64,000 nt of DNA, taken from contig JANQBS010000128.1 of NCBI GenBank assembly GCA_033085395.1, positions 1-64,000 on the forward strand, given 5' to 3'. Under the pieces are notes generated by a model. The model searched no databases and was not told where the DNA came from. It was given only the letters and a program-made list of their open reading frames with translations. The DNA comes from Xanthoparmelia taractica. Lineage: Eukaryota; Ascomycota; Lecanoromycetes; Lecanorales; Parmeliaceae. Positions 1 through 12,300 of the stretch are shown in pieces. A program made the position numbers and the translations under genes. Every line of letters starts with the position of its first letter. Position 1 is the first letter of the stretch.

Positions 1-70
1 ATTTTTTAAAAAAAGTTGAAAAAAAGTTGAAAACGACTATGTTCAACAGATACCACACCTTTCCGACCCG

Positions 71-221
71 TAATTATTATTCTTCTTATTATTATTCTTC
101 TTCTTATTATTATTATTATTATTCTTATTATTATTATTATTCTTCTTATTATTATTATTCTTCTTCTTATTATTATTATTATTCTTATTATTATTATTAT
201 TATTCTTCTTCTTATTATTTA
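71..221. repeat. TTA/TTC microsatellite
   Basis: About 150 bp made almost only of TAT/TTA and TTC/TCT triplets. It stays open in one frame as a run of Tyr and Ser codons, but the bias comes from the repeat. There is no sign of a gene around it. Confidence 0.9.
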
Positions 222-229
222 AAGCGCTA

Positions 230-1740
230 GATCTTATAATATCGCTAATTCTTTTAATAGGGCGAGACGTAAGAGGCGAAAGAGACTTACTACGACGAGC
301 TTATAGCTCTCTTAATTTAAGGTCGAGACGAACGCGATCTAGAGTAATATAAATTTCACGAAGCTTCTTAGAATTTGTTGAAATTTAGTCCCCAATATTG
401 GTGCAGGGATTATTCCCAGCCTTCTCGCTGTAGTCGCTTGACCAGCCACCTAATTTTATATGTAAAATAGTCTCGTTTCAGAAAAGTATTGGAAAATAAT
501 TAATTATCCTTTCTAATTTTCGATAGAATTATTATAATTCGTTATAAATAAAGTAATTTTTTAATAAATAAGATTATTAGTAAAAATAGAAAAGATAACG
601 ATTACTAAAATTTATAAGATCGGCGAAGAAGTAGAAGCGAACTCTTTATACGCACGATCTTATTATAAAGCTAATTAATATATATTATATACTGGTAATA
701 ATAATTTATTTAAAAAATATTTGATTACTCTTAAAGATAAGTAATTAATATAAGATTTAAAAAAGAAATTAATTAAAAAAGAATCGTTAAGTTTTAATAG
801 TAAGATATACTTCGAAATCGTTTATTCTTTTTAAGCGTAATAACGATGAAAATTAATTATTATAACTTCGCGTAGAAAAAGTATTATATTATTTAAAAAA
901 ATAAAATTAAAGTTAATAAATTAATCTATCTTTAATTAATTACGATTTTAATATAAAAATATTATATCTTTATTACGAGAATATAACGAAAGCGCGAACT
1001 TATTAAGCTTTTTCGTAATATCTACGAATTTTATAAAATTATTAAACTCTTTATTAAGAATAGAAATATTTAAAAAAAAAAAAGAGCTAGAAATAAATAA
1101 ACTTAATTCTTATATAGTAGTAGCAATACGAGCTTTCTTTTATCGTTATCTTTTATAATAATTTTATTTAATATTTAAAATCTTTTCGTTATAATAAATC
1201 TTATTAAATTTATTTTTATTAAGCTTATAAGAATCTCGTTCTTTATTATTAATAAAAGAAGCGAAGTCTTTGTAAGCGTTTATAAATATAAAAGAAGTTA
1301 TTATTATAGCTTCGTTAAGAGTTTAAAAAAGCTTATTATAAAATAAATATAACGTAATAAATATAAAGAGATAATATAAAATATGAATTATTAAAGAAAG
1401 AGAAGGAAATTTATAAAATTTTTATATTAAGACGAGATTAATAATTAATCCCTTAATATTTAATTACTTTACGCTATAAAAATATCTTAAAGATAATTAA
1501 ATTTATAATAAAGCTTTAATAAAGTAATAATAATAAAATAAAATCGCGACGATATAATAATATATTATTATAACTTTCTTTTAAATTGATATTAATATAT
1601 TATTTCAATTTATATATATCTATATATATTACTTTTAAATTCGTAAAATATCTATAGCGAAAGATTTTTAATAATAAAGATTCTAGATAAAAAAGAATAT
1701 AATATTTTAATAAGTTTTTTCCTATTAAATATAGCGCTAG
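230..1740. repeat. AT-rich, probably RIP-degraded repeat
   Basis: About 1.5 kb of very AT-rich DNA dense in TA dinucleotides. CA and TG are scarce while CG is kept in many places. This is the pattern expected from C-to-T change at CpA, the hallmark of repeat-induced point mutation in Pezizomycotina. No open frame of useful length survives on either strand. A less altered patch lies near 395-470. The block is probably an old transposon copy, but no transposon family can be named by eye. Base composition returns to normal by about 1800. Confidence 0.65.
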
Positions 1741-2251
1741 GGCTTCGCCGTAGCTTCGCTACGAGCTTTTCTAGATATTGTCGACGTAGGTCTATATAGT
1801 GTAGCGTATTCCCACCGAGGAAATACTAGCAAATCCTACTGCGATCACATGACGGTTCCATCGGCTCAGTATTTGAGGACCTCGTCGTTCCTTGCATGGG
1901 TGGTGTGCAGTGTATAATCAATGGGAAGATGAATTCCTCATCAACTGTTCTGTCATATTCTATTATCTATATTTTGTAGCTAGGTATGTTCGAAGCTGGA
2001 AAAGCGATGTGAATTACGAACGCTGTAATATGGGGTATAGTGGAATGCAAAGATAAAGTCGGATACACGCGGTAGAATGCGTAGCAAAGCCAAGCTTCGG
2101 TGCTCCTCCTGCTGAACTCCGACCCAAAACATGCATCGTGACGAAGACCAGAGTGATCCTGAAACGCCGACGCCATGCCCAGCAGTATGAGCTCATAGCG
2201 TAGAACAATCGTGTCAATGAGCTGGAGGTAGAGAGTGGGCTTAAGGTCGGC
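1741..2251. other. Intergenic, edge of AT-rich block and 3' flank of SH3 gene
   Basis: Composition changes from AT-rich to normal. A perfect 6-bp-arm hairpin (CGTAGC, TTC loop, GCTACG) sits at 1749-1763. The rest is the downstream flank of the minus-strand SH3 gene. No supportable gene was seen. Confidence 0.5.
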
Positions 2252-4176
2252 TCAAAGTCCGAAGCCGTGCGGTGGACCACTCACACCATTATCGGACGAG
2301 GTGTCTCCCTCAATGGTCTGCTTCCAGTACTCCGGTAGACAAACGCAGACCAGCTAGTCTTGTGTTAGCTAGGGTCAAAAGGACTGTCGTTAGTATTGCT
2401 TACTGGGAACGCCTTAAGTTCTCCAGACGGCGGCGGAGAACCCCCCCTCCCTGATCCATTCGACACTCCACTATCTCTTTGAGCTTTGTGCTTCCCAACG
2501 TAGTCCTCCGCTCGCTCCGTAAGTCGGACACCGGTTGCCCACCCGTCATCCCATATACCCACTACTTTGAGCATATCGCCTCTCTCAAGCTCAAACTCAT
2601 CTCCGGCACGCGGTGAGTAAGCCCAAAGCGTGGAAACTTTGTCATTAGGATGGATATCGTTTTCCGAATAGTAGTCCTTAAAGAAGGGGAGTTGCTCTGA
2701 TTGGCCACTGGCAACGCCTTCTGGAGATGAACCTTGCCCCTCGGTGTTCGGATCATCCACTGCTCCTCCCATAACTGATTGACTCGATAACGAACCGTTC
2801 CTTTTCCCCGTGGTCGGGGGACCGACTCCCCTTCGAGACTCTGGAGTTTCACCATAGGCTTCAGACTCGGATGTACCTCCATAACGCCTGCGGCTGCCTT
2901 CCGCGACAGCACCAACCACTGGACCTCCATATAACGGCGAATCGCTAGAACTTACTTCCAATGCAGACATCCTGGCAACTCTTCCTCCGGTTTGTGGTCC
3001 ATAGTCTGGTGGAAGCGCTTGGCTTGCGGGCTGTGGGGAAAAAGCCATATTAGATCCATTTGTCCGCTGAGGTGTCGGTTGGTTGAACCTGGTGCCTTGA
3101 CTTCCTCTTCGACGCCGGCGGAAGAATATGCAGCATAGCAAGAGTAAGCCAGCTAACAGAGCTGCCCCAACGACAGAACCAATCACAATCCCAGCGATCG
3201 CACCTTTTGACAGTCCTGAACCATGAGGGCTGTTACTGCCTGCGGCACGGGTGCTTGCAGATGCTGACGGGGTGCTGCTTGAGGTTGATGACGGAAAAAG
3301 AGGAGGCATGGAAGACAAGGTTGGCAGCGTTACACCTGGACATCTGCTGTTCACCTTCGCACCTTCGCAGCAAGTATCTGTAGCATTGGGAGAGCTGGTC
3401 GCACAATAGCTGCAAAGGCCTTGAAGATTGGTCGAAAAGCCACAATCATTTGGCTCATTCTCTTCTCCGGTAACACAGGCTCCACTTAAAGAGTTGCTAG
3501 GAAGGGCGCAGTTCGTGAAGTCTGCCCGTATCTGGTCCAGGTAGCCCGACCGAGGATTCCCGCAGAGCTGACTGTTGACTGCAATTTCTTCCTCACTGGT
3601 CGCTTGTCGGGCCTGTGAGGTATCAGCAATAGCTTGTTTCTAAAGGTATGACCACTAACGCATGATTCTGCGCATAGTGGGGCCGAGTCGGCGCTGGAGA
3701 GCCCACAAGGCCTTATCGAATTCTGCACAATGGCATTACATATTACACTAGTTGTATATCGTGCGTAAAGATTGGTCGTATTGGTCAAGTTGACATCGCC
3801 ACAACCCAGTAACCGCTGGTACCTATATGTTCCATCAGCCGTATCCTTCAAGGCAGCCTCCCAGGCATCCACAGTACTTCTCTTGAACGTAGGTAGAATT
3901 AATGTATTGGCTTAATTGGGAGTCGAATTGTTGTGTACTCGAAACGAATGCAAGGAAAGGGCTGGGAGGAGTCAGCTTCTGTGGATTTGCGAGGAAGATG
4001 GAGTAGGATCATGGTGCCTACAACAGCGAAGAGAGGGTGGAGTCCGTGGAGAAGGAGGACGTATTAAAAGCCGGGCATTGCGTTGAGCCTTTTAGAGGGA
4101 TGCAGCTCTGCGGTGCTGCGGCGGGTATCAACAGTGCAATGGCCGTGAGGAGGGCTGTCGAGGCGAGCGACGCCAT
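2252..4176 (-). CDS. Secreted-topology single-pass membrane protein with cytosolic SH3 domain
   Basis: Five exons: 4022-4176, 3878-3961, 3660-3822, 2404-3612 and 2252-2353, giving about 570 aa. Exon 1 encodes a clear signal peptide (MASLASTALLTAIALL). A Cys-rich ectodomain follows, then a transmembrane segment near residues 271-297 followed by a run of Arg. A Ser/Gly/Pro-rich cytosolic linker leads to an SH3 domain near 460-515 (LWAYSP..DEFELERGD..GWATG). The last exon restores the conserved tail LVCVCLPEYW. All introns are 47-60 nt with consensus ends; the last has GTAAGC, CTAAC and CTAG. Without exon 5 the frame would read on into intron sequence. The architecture is that of fungal membrane SH3 proteins of unsettled function, possibly cell-wall or polarity sensors. 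The least certain junction is the donor of intron 1. Confidence 0.85.
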
Positions 4177-4540
4177 CTCCTTCACCCTGACTGTCGCACC
4201 GCGCGATCTGAATACAAACGAAGGCTTTCAGAACGCGCAATGGGTGCTCAAAGAAAGACCTTGGAGCGCTTCGCTGTCAACGCTCCTGTTGCTGCTAGGG
4301 GAACACTAATTCGGCAGACTAATCTTAAATTGTACACTACCGAAAGCTTAATTTTATCCTAATCCCTGCCAGCATGCGCTACGCCAATTCAGATCATTGT
4401 GTATACGGTATATCTGCTATGGAATAACCACAAAATACTTTACTCAGTAGTGACCCAAGCCATTCAGGTGTGAATCCTAGTGTTTTCGGTAACAGCTACA
4501 CAAAGTATTCCATCCCTACCACTTTTGTTTCACAGTCACA
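4177..4540. promoter_or_regulatory. Divergent promoter, SH3 gene / prolyl-tRNA synthetase
   Basis: A 364-bp spacer between two genes that point away from each other. A CCAAT pentamer lies at 4384-4388. No gene or RNA was seen. Assignment as a shared promoter rests on position. Confidence 0.45.
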
Positions 4541-6846
4541 ATGGACGAAGAAATTGCAGACAAAACTGCTGCTACAAACATGGAGCAGATCGAAGAGCAA
4601 AGTAAGAACGCCTTGAAGAAGGCGAACAAACAAAAGAAATTGGCCGAAGAAAAGGCAAACAAGTCTGCCACCGACACTACCAAAGAAGCTGCCAGAGCCG
4701 AGGCCAAGAAAGCAGTCAACAAAGTTCCCAAAAAGAAGATCGAAGGGGCTGCTTTGATTGGGTAGGCCGTTCTTCCAGCCCGTCAGGAAGGAGACGCTGA
4801 CCAAGGACTTACTAGCATCGACGTAGCAAAGGACGAGGATTTCTCCGGCTGGTAAGAAAATCCTCATTAGAAATTATATTCCCGTTACTGAAGAGCTTAG
4901 GTATCAACAAGCCCTCACCAAGGTACGTATTTTACGTCTGGGTTTCCTGGCTCGGCACCAGAGCTCGATGGCAAAAAGCTTTTCGGAAATCAGAGTCATG
5001 ATTTTATTGGCGAGACATCTTGCAGTTTCGATTTTTGAGCTTGATAAGAGAATATTAATTCCGATCTTTTCCAGGGCGATTTCCTCGACTACTATGATGT
5101 CTCCGGCTGCTATATTCTCAAGGTTTGCAGAATGCTGTCCCCTTTCATGCGTGCTCACTGACAGTCTCAAGCCCGCGGCCTGGTTCATTTGGGAGCAAAT
5201 CCGCGACTGGTTTGACTTTAGAATCAAAAAACTCCGAGTTAGAAACTGCGCATTTCCCTTGTTCGTATCAGAAGACGTCCTTCAAAGAGAGAAGGCCCAT
5301 ATCGAAGGATTTGCAGCGGAAGTTGCATGGGTGACCCACGCGTAGGGCCACAGAATCGGTCACGGCTAGCTCTATCTTACTGATTCATTGATAGCGGATC
5401 CGCAAAGCTTGACAAGAAGATTGCAATACGTCCAACTTCAGAGACGGTTATGTATCCATATTACGCGAAATGGATACGGAGCCACCGAGACCTCCCTCTT
5501 CGCCTGAATCAGTGGAACTCAGTTGTTCGGTGTACGTGTACCTCAGGCTCCTTTTCGAAGTAACTACACTGAGATAAATAATGAATTCCAGGGGAATTTA
5601 AAAACCCAACGCCATTCCTAAGAACAAGAGAATTTCACTGGCAGGAGGGCCACACAGCTCATTTGAAGCAAGAAGATGCGAGCGAAGAAGTTCTACAAAT
5701 TCTGGAATTCTACGCTGGAGTCTATGAAGAATTACTTGCTGTTCCAGTGATTCGAGGTCGGAAGACTGACAAGGAGAAGTTTGCCGGTAGGTCTGGCTAT
5801 CTCTCCCTCCCCAGCTTAGATGAATGGCATTGACTCCGAGAAAAGGGGGAGACTACACCACTACAGTCGAAGGCTACATTGCTGCGACTGGACGAGGGAT
5901 CCAAGGAGGCACAAGCCATCATCTTGGACAGAACTTCAGCAAGATGTTTGGCATCTCAGTCGAGGATCCCTCCGCCAAAGAAGGCGAGAAGAAAGCTGCA
6001 CTCAACGTCTTCCAAAACTCATGGGGTCTAAGCACAAGAACGATCGGCGTCATGGTCATGACCCACGGCGACAACCGCGGTCTCGTCGTTCCTCCCCGCG
6101 TCTCCGAAATCCAAGTCGTCATCGTCCCCGTAGGCATCACAGCAAAGTCAACCGAGGACGACAGAATCTCTTTACACAAGCAGGTCGATGCTCTGGTAGA
6201 GGTCCTGAAAGCCGAGGATATACGAGCCGAGGCGGACAAGCGAGACGGATACTCTCCAGGCTGGAAGTTCAACGACTGGGAAATGAGAGGCGTGCCCTTG
6301 CGCCTCGAATTCGGTCCAAAGGACGCGGCAGCTCACTGCGTCACCACTTCTCGCCGCGACATCGAAGGCAATGGCGGCAAGGGTACGATTCAGATCACGG
6401 AGCTTGCGGCAGGCGTTAGATCTCTACTGGCTTCTATCCAGAACGATCTCTACAGCCGGGCGGATCAGGTCTTTAAAGATCACACCAAGACGATCACATC
6501 TTGGGATGATTTTGTGCCGGCACTGAATGATAAGAATGTCTGCCTCATCCCGCATTGCTTGACCGAGAAGTGCGAGGATGAGATCAAGGAGATGAGCGCT
6601 AGGACGGATAGCAATGAGGTCGTTGATGAAAAGGCTCCGGCTATGGGAGTATGTATATCTGTCCAGCAATGACTTACTCTTACATTTGGGAAGAAAAAGT
6701 TGCTGACTCCGAAATTATCATAGGCTAAATCGTTGTGTATTCCTTTCGATCAGCCAGAGGGAATCGTTAAGGGAGAGACGAAGTGCACGAATCCCAATTG
6801 CGGAAACTCGGCGGAAAGTTTCTGTTTGTTTGGGAGAAGTTATTGA
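4541..6846 (+). CDS. Cytosolic prolyl-tRNA synthetase
   Basis: Charges tRNA-Pro with proline in the cytosol. Nine exons: 4541-4761, 4816-4851, 4901-4922, 5075-5122, 5172-5341, 5395-5531, 5592-5786, 5846-6648 and 6724-6846, giving about 584 aa in one uninterrupted frame. Visible class II eukaryotic-type ProRS signatures are RPTSETVMYP, the motif-2 strand FLRTREFHWQEGH, GTSHHLGQNFSKMF and WGLSTRTIGV. The anticodon-binding part follows, then the C-terminal zinc-binding tail with CTNPNC and the family's terminal GRSY. The first 70 or so residues are a Lys/Ala/Glu-rich, probably helical extension ending KKKIEGAALIG. Exons 2-4 are only 36, 22 and 48 nt, so automatic models may miss them. The acceptor of intron 4 (CTCAAG at 5171) is chosen from frame and protein continuity, because a duplicated TCTCAAG makes the junction ambiguous. 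Confidence 0.95.
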
Positions 6847-7042
6847 ATGGTTGCTGCAAAGCTTGGGGGATTTCGCTGAGCGCATGTTGTACCTTAGCTA
6901 GTGTTTGATTTCATGAGAGCAAGTAGTGACGAAAGGAAAAATCGTAAGCACCTTGCACTCTAAAGTGGCCTCAAATCACTTAGGACGTGTCTTTGAAGGG
7001 GGCAACGCTGGTATTCCATGGCTGTCTACTATACACAGAACT

Positions 7043-8985
7043 CTAATGACCATGCCCATCGTCCCCACCACCTCTCTGCTCCGGATCCAGCTTGATGAGC
7101 GTATCTATTCTCATGACCGCTATACACGCCTCCACGGCACTTTTCAACTGCTTCACCTTACTCATACTCGGCTCCAACACGCCCGCCTTGATCTGATCGA
7201 CCGCCTTCCCCCTCGTCAAATCCAGCCCGTAATTTTTATAATTCTTGCGCTTCGCCACCGCTTTTTCCTCCGCCGTCGGAGACTTTGAGCCTTTGGAGGG
7301 CGAAGAAGGAGGGGCAGGGGTATCCTGTATGCGTTGGGAGGTGGCGTGCAAGGAGCGAAGTTGCGCGACGAGGTCGGAGGCGTCTTTGGCGGCGTTGACG
7401 GCAAGTGTGCGGGGGATGATGAGGAGGGATTGGGCGAACTCGCCGATGGCGAGCTGTTCTCTCGAGCCGACTGTCACGGCGAATTCTTCGAGGTAGATGT
7501 GCAGTGCTGTTTCCACGGCGCCGCCTCCGGGGACTATGCTACCGCTTTCCAGGGTGCGTTTGACGGCGGAGAGGGAGTCGTGCACGGAGCGCTCCATCTC
7601 GTCGAGTTGGTAGTCGTTAGAGCCGCGTAGGATGATGGAGGCGGATGTGTGTACTTTTGTTCCCTTGACGAGGATGCACTCGTCATCCGAGATGCGCTCT
7701 TGTACTACCTCTTCTGCGTGACCCAGGGAAGCGGCTTCGAACTTCTCGTCGCCGTTGAGGTCCGAGAGGGAGGAGACGAGCGTTGCTCCTGTGGCTTTTG
7801 CTATTCTTCGCAGATCCTCCTTTTTGCATCGCCGCACAGCCATGGCGCCTTTTTCGATGAACTGCTTAAGGACTAGGTCGTCGATCCCCTTTGTGGTAAG
7901 GACGACATTGGCGCCGGCTTTGAGAATCATCTCGACACGTTCCATGACCATGCCCGCTTCACGTTTGCGGATCTGTTCCAGCTGTTGTGGGTCATCAATT
8001 GTGATATGGACGCCAAGCTTCATGCGCTCTTTCTGCAGATTCATATCCAGGCAGGCGATTTTGGCATCCGTTATCCGGGTTTTCATGGCTTGCGAGGCGA
8101 CGGTGCAGTTTAGGGCGTACCCTCTGACGAGTACTGATTCTGTAGAGCTCTTTCCATGAGCCTTTAGAACGTTGACGGCTTTCACAGGGTATTTGGTTTC
8201 GTTGCGGTTGTTGGTTGATTTAACGGATTGCATGGCGTCCACCACCATGTTTGAGAAGAACTCTGAATCTGAGCCGATGATCTTGCTTGATATTGAAGTC
8301 TTCGCGATGTTGATGAGCGATTCCCTGCCTAGATTTTCGACCTTGGTGCTTATGTTCTCGTTCATGTACTTCACCGCTTCTCGAAGTGCCAGCCGATAGC
8401 CTGTTATGATTGTAGTTGGGTGTATTCGATTTTTCATGAGCTCATTTGCTCGCCGCAGGAGCTCCGCAGCTATGAGGACTACCGAAGTCGTTCCATCGCC
8501 GACCTGATGGCGATCAGCGCATAATGCACACTGAAAGCTTCGGACGACCTACCTCCTTGTCCTGCTGCTGTGCTAAATCGACCAGTATTTTCCCTGCAGG
8601 GTGTTCCACATCGAGAAGACTCAAGATAGTTGCACCGTCGTTGGTCACTGTGACGTCCTGAGATTGCTCAGAGTGCACGTCCACAGAAGCCTTGTTGAAG
8701 ACCTACCCCAATATCGTCCACCATCATTTTGTCCAGTCCCGAAGGTCCAAACGAACTCTTTACTACATTGGCGATAGCTTGTGTAGCAAGTACTATCAGG
8801 GTGTCAGAAGCCGTTGACCCATACCTGGGGGTCAATTTACCATTCTGATCTCGAATATCTGCCCCACTGATCTTTGTTCCACCAAGGACTGTTCGGATTC
8901 ATCAGTCGCTGTATGTCTGCGGTGCACTGGTACCTTACTTACAAAGGGTGCCCGCGTTTCTGGGTTGCTCAAACATTCCTGCCAT
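7043..8985 (-). CDS. CCT1: T-complex protein 1 subunit alpha (CCT chaperonin)
   Basis: One of eight subunits of the cytosolic CCT/TRiC ring chaperonin that folds actin, tubulin and WD40 proteins. Five exons: 8943-8985, 8841-8888, 8707-8792, 8553-8657 and 7043-8503, giving about 580 aa. Group II chaperonin ATPase motifs are present: NDGATIL and GDGTTSVV. The apical and equatorial landmarks VVLTTKGIDD, RRCKKEDLRRIA and GSIVPGGGAVE follow, then the conserved end YGLDLTRGKAVDQI..GVLEP and a short Gly/His tail. A hydrophilic insertion of about 25 residues rich in Pro/Ser/Lys lies between LRSLHATSQ and KNYKNYGLDL, where yeast Cct1 has only a short linker. The start at 8985 (MAGMFEQPRN) matches the family's short N-terminus. 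It points away from VPS15. Confidence 0.96.
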
Positions 8986-9343
8986 TTTGCAAAAGTTTAG
9001 TCAAATTGGAACAGACTTGGAAGAAAAAACGTTGGTGGACTGGAGCATGGGAAATACTTTTTGATAGGGCTGGAAGCGGGACGCGACGACGCGCTTAGTT
9101 TTGGTTCATAAGGCTGGCACATGGTCCTCGACTCCGAACAACACAGAAACCTGTGGGGATGTTCTTCAGGTGACCATCGCATCCACAACACCTCTGTCAT
9201 CAATCATAGATTGACAGCATCTAACATGATCTTGACTCAATCTTCAACGATTCAGCGGTGAGATACCGTAAAGCCGCGACCACAATGCCGAGGGAGCCAC
9301 CTATTCCTCCTCTCCATAGGTGACAGCGCAAGAAGCTTTGAAG
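8986..9343. promoter_or_regulatory. Divergent promoter, CCT1 / VPS15
   Basis: A 358-bp spacer between divergent starts. An ATTGG (CCAAT on the minus strand) lies at 9005-9009, very close to the CCT1 start and so perhaps within its leader. No other feature was recognised. Confidence 0.4.
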
Positions 9344-12300
9344 ATGGGACAAACATTCTCCTTGGCCACCGTCTCAGCGGGATCCGCAGGGATTGATGTG
9401 CCAGAGCTATCAGATCTTTCTTATGAGAAGTCGCTGGGAACGGCACGGTTCATGAAGAGTATCCGAGCCAGGCATCAACATGGTTTGGTGGTTGTCAAGC
9501 TCGTCATGAAACCATTTCCCCAGCTCGATCTCGGCCAGTACGTGAAAGCCATTCGGTGTGAGTAGGTGGCTCATAATGCACCTCGGGAAGTAACTTCTTA
9601 CTGATATTGTCATGCAGCAGAACGTGAAGCTCTCAAGGATGTACCAAATGCTCTCGGCTATCAGCGTATTTTCGAGACCAGTACGAATGGGTATCTGGTC
9701 AGACAGTACTTCTACAGCTCCTTATATGACCGTATGAGGTGAGTTCGATCCTCCCGCTTGATAACCGAATTCTAAAAAAGGTAGTACACGTCCGTTCCTA
9801 GAGGACATCGAGAAGAAATGGATGGCCTACCAACTTCTCTGTGCTTTGCGGGACTGCCACGCTCGCAACGTCTACCATGGGGATATCAAGACGGAGAACG
9901 TTCTAGTCACCTCATGGAACTGGCTATACCTCACAGACTTTTCCTCCTCATTCAAGAAGACATATCTCCCCGAGGACAATCCTGCCGACTTCTCTTATTA
10001 CTTCGATACTTCAGGAAGGAGGACATGCTACCTTGCCCCGGAACGTTTTCTGGGCGCTGATGAGAATGACGATGGTAGGGGTGTAACATGGGCTATGGAT
10101 GTCTTTAGTGTCGGATGTGTAATTGCGGAGCTCTTCCTTGAAGCCCCGATATTCTCTTTGAGCCAGCTCTACAAATACCGAAAAGGAGAGTACGATCCGA
10201 CGTTTGGGTATCTCAGCAAAATCCAGGACCAAGAAGTGCGCGACTTGGTCAGCCATATGATCCAACTGGAGCCTGAGTCAAGATTTTCCGCCGAGGAGTA
10301 CCTGAAATTCTGGCGGCGCAAAGCTTTCCCTGAATACTTCTATAGTTTTCTGCATCAGTATATGGGATTGATCACGGATCCTTCATCAGGTCGTGCACCA
10401 GTCTTGCCAGAAACCGCAAACTTTGGTGAAGCCGATGATAGAATCGACAGAGTGTACTACGATTTTGACAAAATCTCTTATTTTCTCGGTTACGACAATG
10501 ACAAGGTTCAAGAAAATGGGAGACCTGATTCAGATCCCTTTTCGGAAAGACTCATTCCTGTTCAGATTGACATACCCAGCAACAGACACGAAGCTACTAC
10601 AGTGGGAAGACGCCCCATCGACGATGGATCTCTTATTTTTCTTACGCTTGTGGTTTCCTCATTGAGAAATACTGCCAGATCCACTGCTAGAGTTCGCGCT
10701 TGTGATCTCATGCTGGCCTTCGCCGAGAGAATTACCGACGAGGCGAAACTTGACCGAGTACTCCCGTACGTAGTAACAATGCTGAACGACCGTGCCGATC
10801 TTGTCAAGGTCGCTGCCATTCGAACCATGGCTCAACTGGTCAGAAGCCCTCCTCGCATTGAGCGTAGAGCTGACTTTCTCTAGCTGTCTATGATCACAGT
10901 CGTATCACCCGTCAATGCCCATGTTTTTACCGAGTATGTCCGCCCTCGGCTACAGCAGTTCGTTGCGGGCAGCAGCAACAAGGCAAGCCCAGTAGTTCGC
11001 GCGACTTACGCTTCCTGTCTTGCTACATTGGCACACACCTCGTCCAGAATTCTGGATATGCTCCAGGCTCTTCGCGCAGACGGGTCTGTTCCTACCGTGG
11101 ACCCAGAAGCCGAGGATGGTGTAGCCATAAATTTGACTTACCAAAATTCATATGATGTGGCGAGGCTGGATTTATTAGAACACTTTGAGGCACACACGAA
11201 GGCTCTATTGACAGATAGTGACGCATCAGTCAGGCGGGCTTTTCTAGGTTCAGTGTCAAGTCTCTGCGTATTCTTTGGTAGCTCAAAAGCGACTGATGTC
11301 ATTCTCAGCCATCTCAATACGTACTTGAACGACAAAGACTGGATCCTGAAATGTGCCTTCTTCCAGACGATTGTTGGTGTTGCCACATTCGTTGGTGGCA
11401 CAAGCCTTGAGGAGTTCATCTTGCCTCTCATGATCCAAGCTTTAACTGACTCCGAAGAATTCGTGGTTGAGAAAGTGCTCTCCTCTTTTGCAAGTATGGC
11501 GGAACTGGGTCTGTTTCAACGATCCAGGACCTGGGAGATGGTAGACATAGTTGCACGGTTCATGGTTCATCCTAACATTTGGATCCGGGAAGCCGCCGCA
11601 CATTTCGTTTCCTCCGCAACGCGATATTTGTCCACAGCGGATCTCCATTGCATTGTTTCTCCGCTCGTACAGCCATATCTCAAAGCAAGCATTACCGACT
11701 TCTCCGAAGTTAGCATACTCGACAATCTCAAAAGACCATTGCCTCGACCGATTCTTGACATGGCTATGAGTTGGGCCTTGAAGGTGGAGGGAGGGCTTTT
11801 TTGGAAGCCTATTCAGCAGCATCGGACTTTTTCCTTCGGATCCTCCGAACAGGCACTTCCTACAATATCGTCCAAAGACCTTAGACCAAATGCTCTAAGT
11901 AAAATCGCAAAGAACAACGAAGACGAGCAGTGGATCAAGAGACTTCGAAACATAGGTATGAGTACGGATGACGACTTCAAACTCTTGGCATTGAGGGAAT
12001 ACATCTGGCGTATTGCTCATAAGCAAACAAATGCAGGTCCCGATAGTACTCCGTCACACCTCAACAACATTGTACTACTTAAAGAGATAAATGTTACACC
12101 ACAGACAATCTTCTTTGAGACCCAAAAACGAAAAAGCAAGTCTCGGCGCCGAGCTTCATATGACGAGGATCGCTCTAGCGGATCCAAGAACAAGGCGGAG
12201 CGGACACCTCACACCATCGCTGACGCCTTGCTCGATGCGTCTGCTACTATCGATGATCCTCTTTCCCAGCGCAAAAAGTCGTATGCAAATGCCAGAAAGG

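Noticed and set aside
27..230. 67-codon Tyr/Ser ORF
   Set aside because: It is the TTA/TTC microsatellite read in one frame.
3640..3659. 20-nt intron in the SH3 gene (GTTAGT..TTTAG)
   Set aside because: It keeps the frame but is too short for the spliceosome. The 47-nt choice ending at CACAG also keeps frame and has a branch site.
4037..4309. 90-codon plus-strand ORF
   Set aside because: It lies antisense over the signal-peptide exon of the SH3 gene and has no domain.
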